Below, one piece after another: positions 24,356 to 34,539 of a stretch of 64,000 nucleotides of DNA. The notes below the pieces were generated by a model. The model worked only from the letters and a program-made list of their open reading frames with translations. It made no database searches and was not told the DNA's origin. How positions within the stretch are numbered: position 1 is the first letter of the stretch; each line of letters begins with the position of its first letter. The stretch comes from Verrucomicrobiota bacterium. GTDB lineage: Bacteria; Verrucomicrobiota; Verrucomicrobiia; Opitutales; Opitutaceae. The DNA is taken from the NCBI GenBank assembly GCA_019510185.1, contig JAEKKV010000022.1, positions 1 through 64,000 of the forward strand, in the 5' to 3' direction. Made by a program: the position numbers and the translations under genes.

Positions 24356-27229
24356 TTAGCGGCTCTGAATCGTAAGGGTTGCCGGCTCCAGGCCTTCCGC
24401 CTCGGCTCGCAGGGTGATGTCGCCGGCGCCGGTCGTGGGACGCAGGATGGCGAGGCAGCGACCTTGGAAAGTCTTGCGCACGGGCGCGCGGAAGCTGGCC
24501 GGCTCATTGGGTGTGCCGCTGCCTTGAGCCGCGAGTTCGCCGGCGCCGCTGACGGAAAAATGCACGGGTATTTGCGCGTTGGGAACGCGCCGGCCGGCGG
24601 CATCAACCGCTTCGACGGTCACGTAAGAAAGGTCGTTGCGATCGGCGTGAATGTTTGTCCGATCAGCGGTCAGCTTTAGTTTGCTGGGCAAGCCGGCAGT
24701 CTCGAGCACAGTCTTTGCGACAACCTTTCCGTTGATCAAACCAAGTGCGCAGAGCTGGCCCGGAGCGTAGGGAAGGGTGAAGCTCGCCGTGAGTCTGGTG
24801 GCCTCGGAAACCGGTTGTTCGTCGACGACCTGGCCATTGAGCTCCAGCCGGACCCGCTCGCAGCGCGAGTAAACCGAAACTTGCAGCGACTTGCCCTCCT
24901 GTCCCGGCCACGTCCAGCTTTGCAATTCCTCCGGCCAGCCCCACCAGGTGAGCTTTTCCGTGAGCCCTGCAGGAATCGGTGCATGGACGAGCATCTCGAT
25001 CGGGCTGCGCTGCCAGACGACGTCGCGATAGAGCGATTGCGGCTTCTTGAAACCGCAGATGTCCAGGTCGCCGCACCAGGCGTTGAACCACGGCCAGGCC
25101 ATGAACCAGGTTTCCTTTTGATTACTCAGGAAGTTGTGGCCGACTCCGGACTCGCCGAGGTAATCGATGGCCGACCAGACAAAGTCGCCGATGACATACG
25201 GATGCTTTTCGACGAGTGACCAGTACTGCAGAAGGTCTTTCGGCAAAGACTCCGTGGTCAGAATCACGCGGTCCGGATGGCGAGCGTGATCGGATTCGTA
25301 TTTCTCCGGCAGGTAATTGTAGCCCGCGACATCCAGGTGGGGAAACGCAGGATCGGAGAGCTCGTCCCAATTTTTGAAAACTTTGCCCCAGTCCGTACAA
25401 ACGGCCTGCGTGATCGGGCGGGAGGTGTCGAGCGCGAGCACCTCCTTGCGCAGGCGCATGCCGGTCTCGCCATCGCGAAACTGCTCCGGGATTTCATTTC
25501 CGATAGACCACATGACGATGGAAGGATGGTTGCGGTCGCGCAGCACCATCGCGGCGAGATCGCGTGAGGACCAGTCCTTGAAGAAGCGATGGTAATCCTG
25601 CTGGTTGCCCTCCTTCGGGATGTTCCATTGGTCGAACACCTCGTCGATCAGGAGCATGCCCAGCCGATCGCACGCATCGAGGAAGGCGGGCGAAGGCGGA
25701 TTATGCGCGGAGCGAATCGCGTTGAAGCCATTCGCCTTCAGCAGCTCGACGCGGCGTTCCTCCGCGCGATCGATCGCGGCCGCACCCAGCGGGCCGTTGT
25801 CATGATGCACGCAGCCGCCCTTGAGCTTCAGCGGCTCGCCGTTGAGCAGGAAGCCATGCTCGGCATCCACCTCGATCTTGCGAATGCCGAATTGAGTGGA
25901 GATCGCATCGACCGGTCCTCCGGCGGCCACGACTTCCACCTCGGCCGAATAGAGGTTCGGCGAGTCAGGCGACCACAGTTTCGGCGCGCGGACACCGATT
26001 GCTTGCTCCGCCGAGAGCGTTTCGCCGGGCATGATACGCAAGGAGGATTTCGCGTTGCCGACCACGTTGCCGCCGCTATCGCGCACTTGCGTGCGCACGA
26101 GGATGTCTTCGGCCGAGGGATTGGTGTTGCGGACTTCCGTGACGATTTTCACGAGAGCCTTTTTCTTGGATACTTCCGGCGTCGTCACGAACAGGCCCCA
26201 GGTCGGCACATGAATGGGGTCGGTCACGACCAGCCAGACGTGGCGATAAATGCCCGAGCCGGAATACCAGCGGCTGTTCTTGCCTTCGTTGCGCACGCGC
26301 ACGGCGAGCACGTTTTCCTGGCCGGGCGGATTCAGATAGGGAGTGAGGTCGAACTCGAAGCTCGTGTAGCCGTGCGGATGTTCACCGAGCCGGTGGCCGT
26401 TGATCCAGACTTCGGGGTTCATGTAAACGCCGTCGAAACGCACGGCCACCTGCTTGCCGGGTTCGGTTGCCCCGAAGTGCTTACGGTACCAGCCGATGCC
26501 GCCCACGGTGTAGGCCGTGAACTGGCCGTTCTGGCTCGCGGCCGGATCAAACGGTCCCACGCGGATCGTCTGAGTTCCCGCGCTATAAATGCCTCCATTG
26601 CCCTTGCCGTCGAAAACCCGCACCGCGAGCACGTCGGAACCGTCGCCGTGCACGAGCGAAGCTGGCACGCGATAGCGCCGCTCCTTGTCCCAGGCGGTGG
26701 CGAAAGCCGGGGGAAACGTCCCCGTCCCGCCGATGCGAGTCCCGTTCAGCCACACTTCATCGACGTCGTCGATGCGACCGAGCAGCAGATCGAAATCCAG
26801 TCCCTTGCATTCGGCGGGAATCTCGAGGTGACGGCGAAACCATCCGTAAACGTTGTTCGCCTTGTAGCCCGAGTGGTGCTCCCAAATGTCAGGCAGCATC
26901 ACCTGCTGCCAATCGTGATCATCCAGCTCGATCGCATTCCAAGCGGCGTTGTCTCCCCGGTGAAAGCGCCAGGGACCGGGAACTGCCGAAAGCTCGGGAA
27001 CGGCCGATTCCGGCTGCGGCAGATCTTCGATACTCCAGTCGTGCGGCACGTCGAGCAGCCGCCACTGGGAGTCGTCGAAGGCCGGAGCTTCGGCGCCAGG
27101 AGCATCGGCGCGCAAAAAACGCCAATCGTGGTCAAACGAGAGATCGCGCGAGTCCCCGGCGAAAAGAGCGCCGGCCATCTGGGTGGCGAGAATGACGGCG
27201 AGAATGGCGGCTGGGGTGGTCTGACGCAT
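24356..27229 (-). CDS. Secreted GH2 beta-galactosidase with an inserted extra jelly-roll domain
   Basis: 957 residues, signal peptide about 1-24. The GH2 sugar-binding domain starts at LSFDHDWRFLR but is interrupted after DVPHDWSIEDL. A second galactose-binding-like domain (about 85-235, WFRRHLEIPAEC...VWLNGTRIGG) is inserted, and the first domain resumes at GGIGWYRKHFG. The TIM barrel has acid/base Glu at about 578 (MWSIGNEIPEQ) and nucleophile Glu at about 660 (ILTTESLPKD). C-terminal Ig-like domains follow. It should remove terminal beta-galactose; the insert may widen or select the substrate pocket. It is 42 bases downstream of GH78. Confidence 0.88.
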   Translation of the reverse strand: MRQTTPAAILAVILATQMAGALFAGDSRDLSFDHDWRFLRADAPGAEAPAFDDSQWRLLDVPHDWSIEDLPQPESAVPELSAVPGPWRFHRGDNAAWNAIELDDHDWQQVMLPDIWEHHSGYKANNVYGWFRRHLEIPAECKGLDFDLLLGRIDDVDEVWLNGTRIGGTGTFPPAFATAWDKERRYRVPASLVHGDGSDVLAVRVFDGKGNGGIYSAGTQTIRVGPFDPAASQNGQFTAYTVGGIGWYRKHFGATEPGKQVAVRFDGVYMNPEVWINGHRLGEHPHGYTSFEFDLTPYLNPPGQENVLAVRVRNEGKNSRWYSGSGIYRHVWLVVTDPIHVPTWGLFVTTPEVSKKKALVKIVTEVRNTNPSAEDILVRTQVRDSGGNVVGNAKSSLRIMPGETLSAEQAIGVRAPKLWSPDSPNLYSAEVEVVAAGGPVDAISTQFGIRKIEVDAEHGFLLNGEPLKLKGGCVHHDNGPLGAAAIDRAEERRVELLKANGFNAIRSAHNPPSPAFLDACDRLGMLLIDEVFDQWNIPKEGNQQDYHRFFKDWSSRDLAAMVLRDRNHPSIVMWSIGNEIPEQFRDGETGMRLRKEVLALDTSRPITQAVCTDWGKVFKNWDELSDPAFPHLDVAGYNYLPEKYESDHARHPDRVILTTESLPKDLLQYWSLVEKHPYVIGDFVWSAIDYLGESGVGHNFLSNQKETWFMAWPWFNAWCGDLDICGFKKPQSLYRDVVWQRSPIEMLVHAPIPAGLTEKLTWWGWPEELQSWTWPGQEGKSLQVSVYSRCERVRLELNGQVVDEQPVSEATRLTASFTLPYAPGQLCALGLINGKVVAKTVLETAGLPSKLKLTADRTNIHADRNDLSYVTVEAVDAAGRRVPNAQIPVHFSVSGAGELAAQGSGTPNEPASFRAPVRKTFQGRCLAILRPTTGAGDITLRAEAEGLEPATLTIQSR

Positions 27230-27271
27230 GAGGGGGGACCGTTTGATCAGGAAGCAAAGGGGAATGATGTC

Positions 27272-30085
27272 TTAGGGTGAGTGCAGCTTCGCGGGGTCGC
27301 CGCCGCGCTCTCGGGTCGTGAATTCATAGCGGCCGGAGCCGACGAGCAGGGTCAGCCTGCCGTCCTTGAAAGCGGATTTTTTAACGCCGGGCGCGGACGC
27401 GGCGGAAGCGGCGCCCTCGCGCACGGCATTCGCATCTTCCGCGGGTATGACAATCTCCGCGCTGGTGTTGACGGGGATGACAACCGAGAGGGTCAGGTCC
27501 CCGTTCGCGAGTTTCCATTCGCAGGCGAGCGGGCCGTAGGGCGTCCGGAGATCGCACTTGGCATGGTCCAATCCGCCTTGGCCGACAAGCGGCTCGATGC
27601 GCGATTTTTTGTAGCCAGGCTCGATGATTTGCAGGCCACCGAGGCGCTGGAACATCCAATCGGCCACCGCGCCATAGGCGTAGTGGTTGAATGAATTCAT
27701 GCCCACCGGACCGAACCCGCCGTCGGCACGGAGCGTGTTCCAGCGTTCCCACATTGTGGTCGCGCCCATGCGGATTTCGAAGCCCCACGAGGGGTAATCG
27801 TCGTTGAGCAGCAGCCGCATGGCCAGATCGCTTCGGCCGATGCCGGTGAGCGCCGGCAGAAGCCACGGCGTCCCGAGAAAGCCCGTTTTCAAGTGATGGT
27901 TGTCGGCCGCGAGCTTTTCGACGAACTTGCCGGCGGTCTGCTCGCGCTGCGCCGGATCGACTATCAAATCCATGCCGAGCGCCATGGCATACACGGTCTG
28001 CGTGCCCATGTGGATCGTGCCGTCAGGACGCCGGTAGGCTTCCGTGAACGCCGTGCGGATCCGCGGGAGTAGGGCCGCCCATTCCGCCGCATGGTCGGCC
28101 TCGCCCAGCGCCGCCGCCATTTCGGCCATCATCCGGGTATCCTCGGCGAAATACGCGGTGGCGATGACGCGGTGCTCCTTGAGGCGGTCCACGCCCTCGA
28201 GATTCAGCCAGTCGCCGGAAAACCAGGAGCTGCGTCCTTCTTCGAGCAGGTTGCCGTCTTTCGTGGCACTGCTGTGAACGAAATCGTAAAAGCGCCGCAT
28301 CGCCTCCCAGTTTCTTCGCACGATGCGCGTGTCGCCGGTGGCGTGCCAGACGGCGTAGGGCACGGTGATGACGGCATCGGACCAGCCCACGCCGGTCTCG
28401 TTGAATTCGCGGCGCGGCTGGGGAACGACGGCGGGGATGTTGCCGTCGGCGCGCTGGCTGTCGCGCACGTCGTCCATCCACTTTGATAGGAAGGCGCGAG
28501 TGTCCTCGTAGCGGCAAGCGGTGGGCGCGAAGAGGCCGATGTCGCCCGTCCAGCCGAGCCGCTCGTCGCGAGCCGGCGTGTCAGTGGGGATCGAGACGAA
28601 GTTGCCCCGCTGCCCCCAACGGATGTTGCGCACGAGCTGGTCGAGCATCGGATGCGAGAGGCGCAGATCGCCGGTTTGCGGCAGATCGGAGCCGAGCACG
28701 ACGCCTTGAACATCCTTCGCTTCCGGCGGCGCATCCAGGCCGGTGATTTCGAGATAACGGAAGCCGTGCTGGGTGAAGGTGGGTTGATAAATGACCGTTT
28801 CGTCTCGGGCGAAGGTGTAGGCGTCGGTGACCTTGGCACTGCGGAAATTATCCGTGTAAAGCCGGCCGTGCCGTTCGCCTTGGCGGTAGAGTTCCTCCGC
28901 GTAGCGAAGCCGGACCGTCTGGCCTTTTTTCCCGGTCAACCTGACGCGCGCGACGCCCACCATGTTTTGCCCGAGATCGTAAACGTACTCGCCGGGCGCG
29001 GACTGGGTGCGCGTGCGGGCGGTCAGCACATCCGTCGCGCGCACGGGCTCGTCGGGCTGCGGAACGAGCTTGGACATGTCGCTTTCCAGGACGAGGGCCG
29101 GCGTCCATTTCGACGCGTCAAAACCCGCGCGATCCCAGTCCGCCTGTTCGAGACGCGCGTCGTAGTTCTCACCATCCTGCAGGTCGGCTTGAACAAAGGG
29201 TCCTTCGCACGAACGCCAGCCGGCGTCGGTGCCGAAGCTCTCGGTGGAACCGTCGGAGTAGGTTACCCGAAGTTTCGTCACCACGGCCAGCGTGTCGCCG
29301 TAAACAGAGTGCCAGCCGATCCCGACCTTGCCACGATACCAACCGTCGCCGAGCGCCACGCCAATGGCATTGGAGCCTTTCCGAAGCAGCGACGTCACGT
29401 CATAGGTCTGTGCTTGGATGCGTCGGGAATAATCGGTCCAGCCGGGCGCGAGAAATTGATCGCCGACTTTTTGGCCGTTGATCGAGAGTTGGTAGAGGCC
29501 GTGAGCGGAGGCGTAGATGCGCGCGCTCTTCACCTCTTTCGCGAGCGTAACCACGCCGCGCAGCAGCGGACGAGGAATCGCTGCGCCGGCTTTGGCGGAC
29601 CCGGTCGGAGCCGGCGTCGGGTGTGCGATCCATCCCGCGCCGGCCCAGTCGGCGGCGGAAAGCAACCCTGTCTCAAACCACGCAGGCGCGCTCCAGTCGC
29701 TCGCAACGCCTTCGCCATTCCAGATTCTCACCTGCCAATAATAACGTGTCGCCGGGGCGAGCCGAAGGTGGGCGGGCAAAGGAATGTCAATCTGCCGATC
29801 CGAGGTCACGCGCCCCGAATCCCACAACTCGTCGCCGCCCTGCTTTGCGCCGACACGGAGCTGGTAGGCGCTCTGCACCACGCCGCGCGCTTCCGACGCG
29901 GCCGCCCAGGCGAAGGAAATATCGTCGGCGGCAATGCCGAGCGGATTAACGCGGCCGTTGGTCGTCAGCCGTTCGACGGAGAAACCTCCGACGGTCGTAA
30001 CGGATTTGGCCACGACCGAGGAGGCATCGGCAATCGCGGACACCGGGGTGAGCAGACAAAGAATGAGCAGGAGATTTCGACTCAC
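27272..30085 (-). CDS. Secreted GH78 alpha-L-rhamnosidase
   Basis: 937 residues with signal peptide 1-19. Domain order is that of bacterial GH78: an Ig-like N-terminal domain (VNPLGIAADDISFAW), a sugar-binding beta sandwich with GLYQLSINGQKVGD, an alpha/alpha6 barrel with the signature DTPARDERLGWTGDIGLF (acidic residues near 505-512), and a C-terminal beta domain with TTMWERWN. It hydrolyses terminal alpha-L-rhamnose, found in rhamnogalacturonan and capping glucuronic acid in arabinogalactan proteins. It lies 15 bases after the second GH27 gene, within the same probable operon. Confidence 0.92.
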   Translation of the reverse strand: MSRNLLLILCLLTPVSAIADASSVVAKSVTTVGGFSVERLTTNGRVNPLGIAADDISFAWAAASEARGVVQSAYQLRVGAKQGGDELWDSGRVTSDRQIDIPLPAHLRLAPATRYYWQVRIWNGEGVASDWSAPAWFETGLLSAADWAGAGWIAHPTPAPTGSAKAGAAIPRPLLRGVVTLAKEVKSARIYASAHGLYQLSINGQKVGDQFLAPGWTDYSRRIQAQTYDVTSLLRKGSNAIGVALGDGWYRGKVGIGWHSVYGDTLAVVTKLRVTYSDGSTESFGTDAGWRSCEGPFVQADLQDGENYDARLEQADWDRAGFDASKWTPALVLESDMSKLVPQPDEPVRATDVLTARTRTQSAPGEYVYDLGQNMVGVARVRLTGKKGQTVRLRYAEELYRQGERHGRLYTDNFRSAKVTDAYTFARDETVIYQPTFTQHGFRYLEITGLDAPPEAKDVQGVVLGSDLPQTGDLRLSHPMLDQLVRNIRWGQRGNFVSIPTDTPARDERLGWTGDIGLFAPTACRYEDTRAFLSKWMDDVRDSQRADGNIPAVVPQPRREFNETGVGWSDAVITVPYAVWHATGDTRIVRRNWEAMRRFYDFVHSSATKDGNLLEEGRSSWFSGDWLNLEGVDRLKEHRVIATAYFAEDTRMMAEMAAALGEADHAAEWAALLPRIRTAFTEAYRRPDGTIHMGTQTVYAMALGMDLIVDPAQREQTAGKFVEKLAADNHHLKTGFLGTPWLLPALTGIGRSDLAMRLLLNDDYPSWGFEIRMGATTMWERWNTLRADGGFGPVGMNSFNHYAYGAVADWMFQRLGGLQIIEPGYKKSRIEPLVGQGGLDHAKCDLRTPYGPLACEWKLANGDLTLSVVIPVNTSAEIVIPAEDANAVREGAASAASAPGVKKSAFKDGRLTLLVGSGRYEFTTRERGGDPAKLHSP

Positions 30086-30100
30086 TGAGGGGTTGTTGGG

Positions 30101-31453
30101 CTATTTGGCAGAGATGCGGTAAAGAGCGGCGCCGTGCGCGGGAAGCTGCGCGGCGAAGGCTCCGGTGGCGTCAGGCAAGTTGGATTTTTTCCACAGATCG
30201 CGGACGCGCAGGGTCGTGCCAAGGTCAAGCGCGACGGTCTCGACCGAAACCTCGGCGGGGGCACCGGAAGTGTTGAAGAGCGCCAGATACTTGTCCTTCG
30301 AGTCGGGTACGTCGGCGATCCAGGCGATGCGGCCGTCGGGCGTACGGAAAAGCTGGCGGTTATTTTTGCTGTGCTGGTCGACGGCGAGGACCTCGTCATT
30401 GGTCAGAAGCGAAAGGGTGAAGTCGTCGGTCTTGGTCATGTCGCCGCCGTGCATGAGCGGGGAGCGGGCGATGGACCAGAGGGTCATCATGGTGATCTGT
30501 TCGTCTGGGGTGAAATGGGTCTTCCGGCCGAATTTGACGGCGCCGAGCGGCAGCATGTCGGCGTCGGGATAGGCGCCGGCGATGCGGTAGGGGGTCCAGT
30601 CGTGGAGCCGCTTGAACTGGGCGAGCAGGGCCTTCCAGTCGTCCCAGAAATCGTCGCTGATGCGCCACATGTTCGCGTGCTGGTTGACATGCGCTCCGGA
30701 GGCGACCGGCGTTTCTCCCGGAGAGGTGCTGAAGACGATGGGGCGGCCGGTCTTGTCGATGGCCTTGCGAATGCCCTCGATCTCGTCCTGGTGATAAGGA
30801 CGGCTGAGGTCGTCGACCTTGATGAAGTCCACGCCCCATCCGGCGACGAGCTCCATGAGCGAATCGTAGTAGGCCTGCGCTCCGGGCTTGCTCATGTCCA
30901 CGCCGAACATGTCGGGATTCCAAGGGCAGGTGCTCTTGGTGTCCGCGATATCGGCGGCGCGCGCGGTGGAGCCTTTGATCGGTGTGTTCTGCTGCACGGC
31001 CTGGCGCGAGATGCCGCGCATCATGTGAATGCCGAACTTGAGCCCCTTGGCGTGAACGTAGTCGGCGAGCGCCTTGAAACCGGCATCGGCGGCGGCAGAG
31101 GGGAATTTTTCCGGCGCGGGAACGAGGCGGCTGAAGGCGTCCATGGTCAGCTTCGCGCCTTTCTTGTAGTCGTGGCCCTTGGCGGAAGGTTCATACCACT
31201 GGATGTCTACGACGATGTATTGCCAGCCGTGCGACTTGAGTTTCTCCGCCATGAAGTCGGCCTGGGCCTTGGTCTGCGCCTCGGTGACGGTGGTGCCGAA
31301 ACAGTCCCAGCTGTTCCAGCCCATTGGCGGTGCGGGAGCCCAGTCGTGGAAATCTCCTTTCGCCGACAAATCGCCGGCGGCAAAGGCCAGTGCAACCGCG
31401 CCGAAGGCGCGCAAGTTAAAGCGGAGGCAGGATGGAGCGGAGAAGTGCTTCAT
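30101..31453 (-). CDS. Secreted GH27 (alpha-galactosidase/beta-L-arabinopyranosidase)
   Basis: 450 residues, N-terminal signal sequence about 1-31. The barrel begins PPMGWNSWDCFG. The nucleophile Asp214 lies in FIKVDDLS and the acid/base Asp267 in RISDDFWDD. The acid/base region differs from the other GH27 gene in the window (GDIRDTW), so the two probably have different substrates. A RISDDFWD-type sequence occurs in the branch I associate with beta-L-arabinopyranosidase and isomaltodextranase-like enzymes. It starts 5 bases after the GH51 stop. Confidence 0.87.
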   Translation of the reverse strand: MKHFSAPSCLRFNLRAFGAVALAFAAGDLSAKGDFHDWAPAPPMGWNSWDCFGTTVTEAQTKAQADFMAEKLKSHGWQYIVVDIQWYEPSAKGHDYKKGAKLTMDAFSRLVPAPEKFPSAAADAGFKALADYVHAKGLKFGIHMMRGISRQAVQQNTPIKGSTARAADIADTKSTCPWNPDMFGVDMSKPGAQAYYDSLMELVAGWGVDFIKVDDLSRPYHQDEIEGIRKAIDKTGRPIVFSTSPGETPVASGAHVNQHANMWRISDDFWDDWKALLAQFKRLHDWTPYRIAGAYPDADMLPLGAVKFGRKTHFTPDEQITMMTLWSIARSPLMHGGDMTKTDDFTLSLLTNDEVLAVDQHSKNNRQLFRTPDGRIAWIADVPDSKDKYLALFNTSGAPAEVSVETVALDLGTTLRVRDLWKKSNLPDATGAFAAQLPAHGAALYRISAK

Positions 31454-31458
31454 GGAAA

Positions 31459-33468
31459 TCAGCGGGCGTTCAGTTGCAGAACGGTGATCGAATAGGGCGG
31501 AAATGTGTAGGTGAACGCGGGGGCGATGCCGGAAACGTTCGAAGCGACCGGGACGACCTTGGTGGGCTCGTCGAGGGAGTTGGTGTCCTCCGGCTGACCC
31601 GCGAGGGTGAGGGCGGTGGCGGTCGGGGCGAGCGCTCCGGCGTCTTTTACGTTGATGACCGTGGGCTGGGGCGCGCCTTTCGGATTCACGATCTTGAGGT
31701 AAATCACGCCGGTCTTCGTGTCCTTGGTCACCGTGTAGAAAAGCGGAGCGGTCGCACCGGCGGGCAGACCGCCGAACGTGCCCTTGAGGATCACATCCCC
31801 GACGTTGCGGCTGAACATCTGAATGGCGTAGTAGCTGGGCGAGCCGTAGGATTTGAGCGCGTTATAGCCGATCAGGTCGGGGCGCCACTGCCAGGCGCCG
31901 GGATTCACGTTAACGAGCAAGGGCGCGTAGCATTGCATCACGACCAGGTCGGAATTGCGCTCCATGTCCGTCATGAAAGCGGCATCGCCGAGAGCGACCT
32001 TCAGATTCGGCGTAGGCGGCTGTTGCCTCGCGTTCTTGGTCCACGGACGGATCTTGGCATCCTCGTGGGCGGCCCATTCACCCACGAAAATTTCGGGGCC
32101 TTTGCGGTCGTACTTCCCGTAATAGTCGACCGATTTCGTGAAAAATTCGTCGGCGGAGGCGTAATAATGTTCATCGACGGCGTCCGGCTTGCGGCTGTGG
32201 GCCCGCTTCTTGGCCGGCTGCTCGTTGCCAATGCTGGCAATGCATTTGAGGTGCGGGTACTTGGCGATGATGGCGTCGTGTACTTGGGTGAAGCGGCTGT
32301 CGTAGCTGATCGATTTGTCGAACCAGTCTTCATTGCCGATCTCGACATAGGTGAGCTTGAACGGCGCCGGATGGCCGTCCTGCGCACGCCGGGCGCCCCA
32401 TTTCGTGGAGACGTCTCCCGTCACGTATTCGATTTCTTCCAACGCCTCTTGGGTGAACGGTTCGAGCCCCGGGCCGGCCACGTGTTCGCCTTTGAGCGAG
32501 TAACCGGCGAAAACGGCCAGCAGCGGTTCCATCTTCAGGTCTTCGCACCATTCCAGAAATTCGAGCAATCCCATGCCGTCCGACGAGCGGTACTCCCAGC
32601 AACCGGGGTGTCCCGCCCGTTGCGTGAGCGGACCAATGCTTTTTTTCCACTGGAAACGCGTGGCGATGGTGTCGCCTTCAAGGTAGTTGCCTCCGGGAAA
32701 GCGGAGAAATCTCGGATGCAGATCGGCCAGCAGCTGCATGAGGTCGATGCGATTGCCATTGGCGCGGTTGTTCCAGGTCGGAGGAAAGAGGGAGACGAGG
32801 TTGAACCAAACGGTGCCGGGATGATTGACGGTCAGGACAAGGCGCGCCTTGTCGGTCGGCGTCGCCATGCCGGTGGTCAGCGTGACCGAGTAGGATTGCC
32901 AGTCCGCCGTAAGCCGGGGCACTTCGGCGCGGGCATAAACGGTCGCACCATCGTCGCTTTCGATCGCGATTGTGACCGGGCCGGTGAAGCCGGCGGCGGC
33001 CTTGGCATAAAACGAGGCGCGATAGCGGGTGTCTGACTTTACCGGAATCCCCCAATACCCGTCGTTGGCGACGCCTGCGCGGCCGGAGTCGGAAACGGCG
33101 GTCGCGTCCAGGCGGAGGCTGGTGGTGAGAACGTCGTTGAGCGGCTTGCTTTCGTCGAGGGCGATGGCGGCCGTGGCATCGCCGGATTTCACGGCGGACC
33201 AATGGACCGGAGTCTGGGCGGAATCCTTGAAAACGCGGTTTTGAACGAGCTCGGCGTAGAGGCCTCCGTCGTAGCAATGGTTGATTTCCTCGGTCATCAG
33301 CCCGTAGTGCAGGGGGCTGACCTTTGCGACCGGCTTGTCGGCCTCGATCGTGAAAGTGACGGGGGCGGCGGATTGGGCCCGCCCTTCCGCCACGAGTAGT
33401 CCAAAGGTAAAAACCAGGGACAGGGAGAAGCGAAGACGGAGGGAACTGGGGTAACGAAGTGATTTCAT
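31459..33468 (-). CDS. Secreted GH51 alpha-L-arabinofuranosidase
   Basis: 669 residues from ATG 33468; signal peptide about 1-32 (ending AEGRAQ). Residues about 80-240 form a carbohydrate-binding beta sandwich often seen in secreted GH51 proteins. The barrel carries acid/base Glu at about 380 in IGNEDWFD and nucleophile Glu at about 463 in FVGEWAAHED. The C-terminal domain ends IKIV/ITVLQLNAR. It removes terminal alpha-L-arabinofuranose from arabinan or arabinogalactan. An upstream ATG at 33504 would add 12 residues before the signal peptide and is less likely. Confidence 0.92.
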   Translation of the reverse strand: MKSLRYPSSLRLRFSLSLVFTFGLLVAEGRAQSAAPVTFTIEADKPVAKVSPLHYGLMTEEINHCYDGGLYAELVQNRVFKDSAQTPVHWSAVKSGDATAAIALDESKPLNDVLTTSLRLDATAVSDSGRAGVANDGYWGIPVKSDTRYRASFYAKAAAGFTGPVTIAIESDDGATVYARAEVPRLTADWQSYSVTLTTGMATPTDKARLVLTVNHPGTVWFNLVSLFPPTWNNRANGNRIDLMQLLADLHPRFLRFPGGNYLEGDTIATRFQWKKSIGPLTQRAGHPGCWEYRSSDGMGLLEFLEWCEDLKMEPLLAVFAGYSLKGEHVAGPGLEPFTQEALEEIEYVTGDVSTKWGARRAQDGHPAPFKLTYVEIGNEDWFDKSISYDSRFTQVHDAIIAKYPHLKCIASIGNEQPAKKRAHSRKPDAVDEHYYASADEFFTKSVDYYGKYDRKGPEIFVGEWAAHEDAKIRPWTKNARQQPPTPNLKVALGDAAFMTDMERNSDLVVMQCYAPLLVNVNPGAWQWRPDLIGYNALKSYGSPSYYAIQMFSRNVGDVILKGTFGGLPAGATAPLFYTVTKDTKTGVIYLKIVNPKGAPQPTVINVKDAGALAPTATALTLAGQPEDTNSLDEPTKVVPVASNVSGIAPAFTYTFPPYSITVLQLNAR

Positions 33469-33552
33469 CGAGTGGACGCGCGGGGTATTCCGCAACGGCG
33501 GCATCAGTTTAAAGTTGCCGCGCCGATGCGGTGCGGGCGTTGGGTAGACTGG

Positions 33553-34539
33553 TTATTTGGGATCGGGCCGGCCCTTTCCTTTTACGAGAGGCTCGCCTGC
33601 GGAACCGGCCGGGAAAACAGGGGCGAGGGGATCGATCTCCTTGATGCTGCCGTCGGGATTGAACTCCATGCGGGCAAGGCAGGTCTCACGTTTGAAACCA
33701 CTGCCGTCGGGGATGGCATGGCGGTGATACACCACGTACCAACGATCGGTTCCGGGAATGTTGACCACGCTGTGGTGACCGGTGCCTTTCACGAGGCCGC
33801 TCTTTTTCAAAACGATGCTGTTGGCGGGAATCTCGACCGGACCGAATGGCGTCTTCGCTGTGCCATAGGCCACGCGATAGTTGTCGCTGCGGGCGTCATC
33901 GACCGACCACATGAAATAGTAGAGGCCCTTGCGCTTGAAGACGACAATGCCTTCACGAAATCCCTTGATGGGAAAGGTGACCGGATCGCCGTCCAGCGTG
34001 ATCATGTCCGGCTTGAGCCGGAAAACCGTGGGGAGATTGTTGCCCAGGTAAAGGTAGGCCTGACCGTCGTCATCAATAAACGGGTACGGATCGATGGGAT
34101 TGGTTTTGACGTTGCCGCCCTTGGCCACAAGCGGCCTGCCCAGCGCATCGCGGAACGGCCCGGTGGGCTTGTCGCCCACGCCCACGCCGACTTTGCCCTT
34201 CGCGCAAAAGTAGAAGTAGTATTTGCCGTTGCGTGCGATCGTATCGGGGGCCCACGCCTCGATGTTGGCCCAGGAGAGATCCTTGGTGACGTCGAGGATC
34301 ATGCCCTCTTTTTTCCAAGTGATCAGATCCTTCGAGGACCAGACGGAAAAATCGGTCGTCTGCCAGTTGGGTTTATCCGAAGTGGGATAAATGTAATAAG
34401 TATCGCCAAAAACGCGGATCGCGGGATCCGCGGTAAAACCATCGAGGATGGGTTTGGGCGTGGCGGCCAGTTCGGCCGCCACGGCGGTTGCGCAGGCGAT
34501 CACGGCTGGCAACAGAGAGGTAAAGAACCGGGATTTCAT
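33553..34539 (-). CDS. Secreted GH43 glycoside hydrolase
   Basis: 328 residues with signal peptide 1-22. Presumed base Asp38 (GFTADPAIRV), modulator Asp150 (NPIDPYPFIDD) and acid Glu196 (GFREGIVVFK) are all present. The sequence resembles arabinosidase/beta-xylosidase GH43 proteins. The start overlaps the GH35 stop by ATGA (34536-34539), so it is coupled to that gene and is the second gene transcribed in the block. Confidence 0.88.
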   Translation of the reverse strand: MKSRFFTSLLPAVIACATAVAAELAATPKPILDGFTADPAIRVFGDTYYIYPTSDKPNWQTTDFSVWSSKDLITWKKEGMILDVTKDLSWANIEAWAPDTIARNGKYYFYFCAKGKVGVGVGDKPTGPFRDALGRPLVAKGGNVKTNPIDPYPFIDDDGQAYLYLGNNLPTVFRLKPDMITLDGDPVTFPIKGFREGIVVFKRKGLYYFMWSVDDARSDNYRVAYGTAKTPFGPVEIPANSIVLKKSGLVKGTGHHSVVNIPGTDRWYVVYHRHAIPDGSGFKRETCLARMEFNPDGSIKEIDPLAPVFPAGSAGEPLVKGKGRPDPK

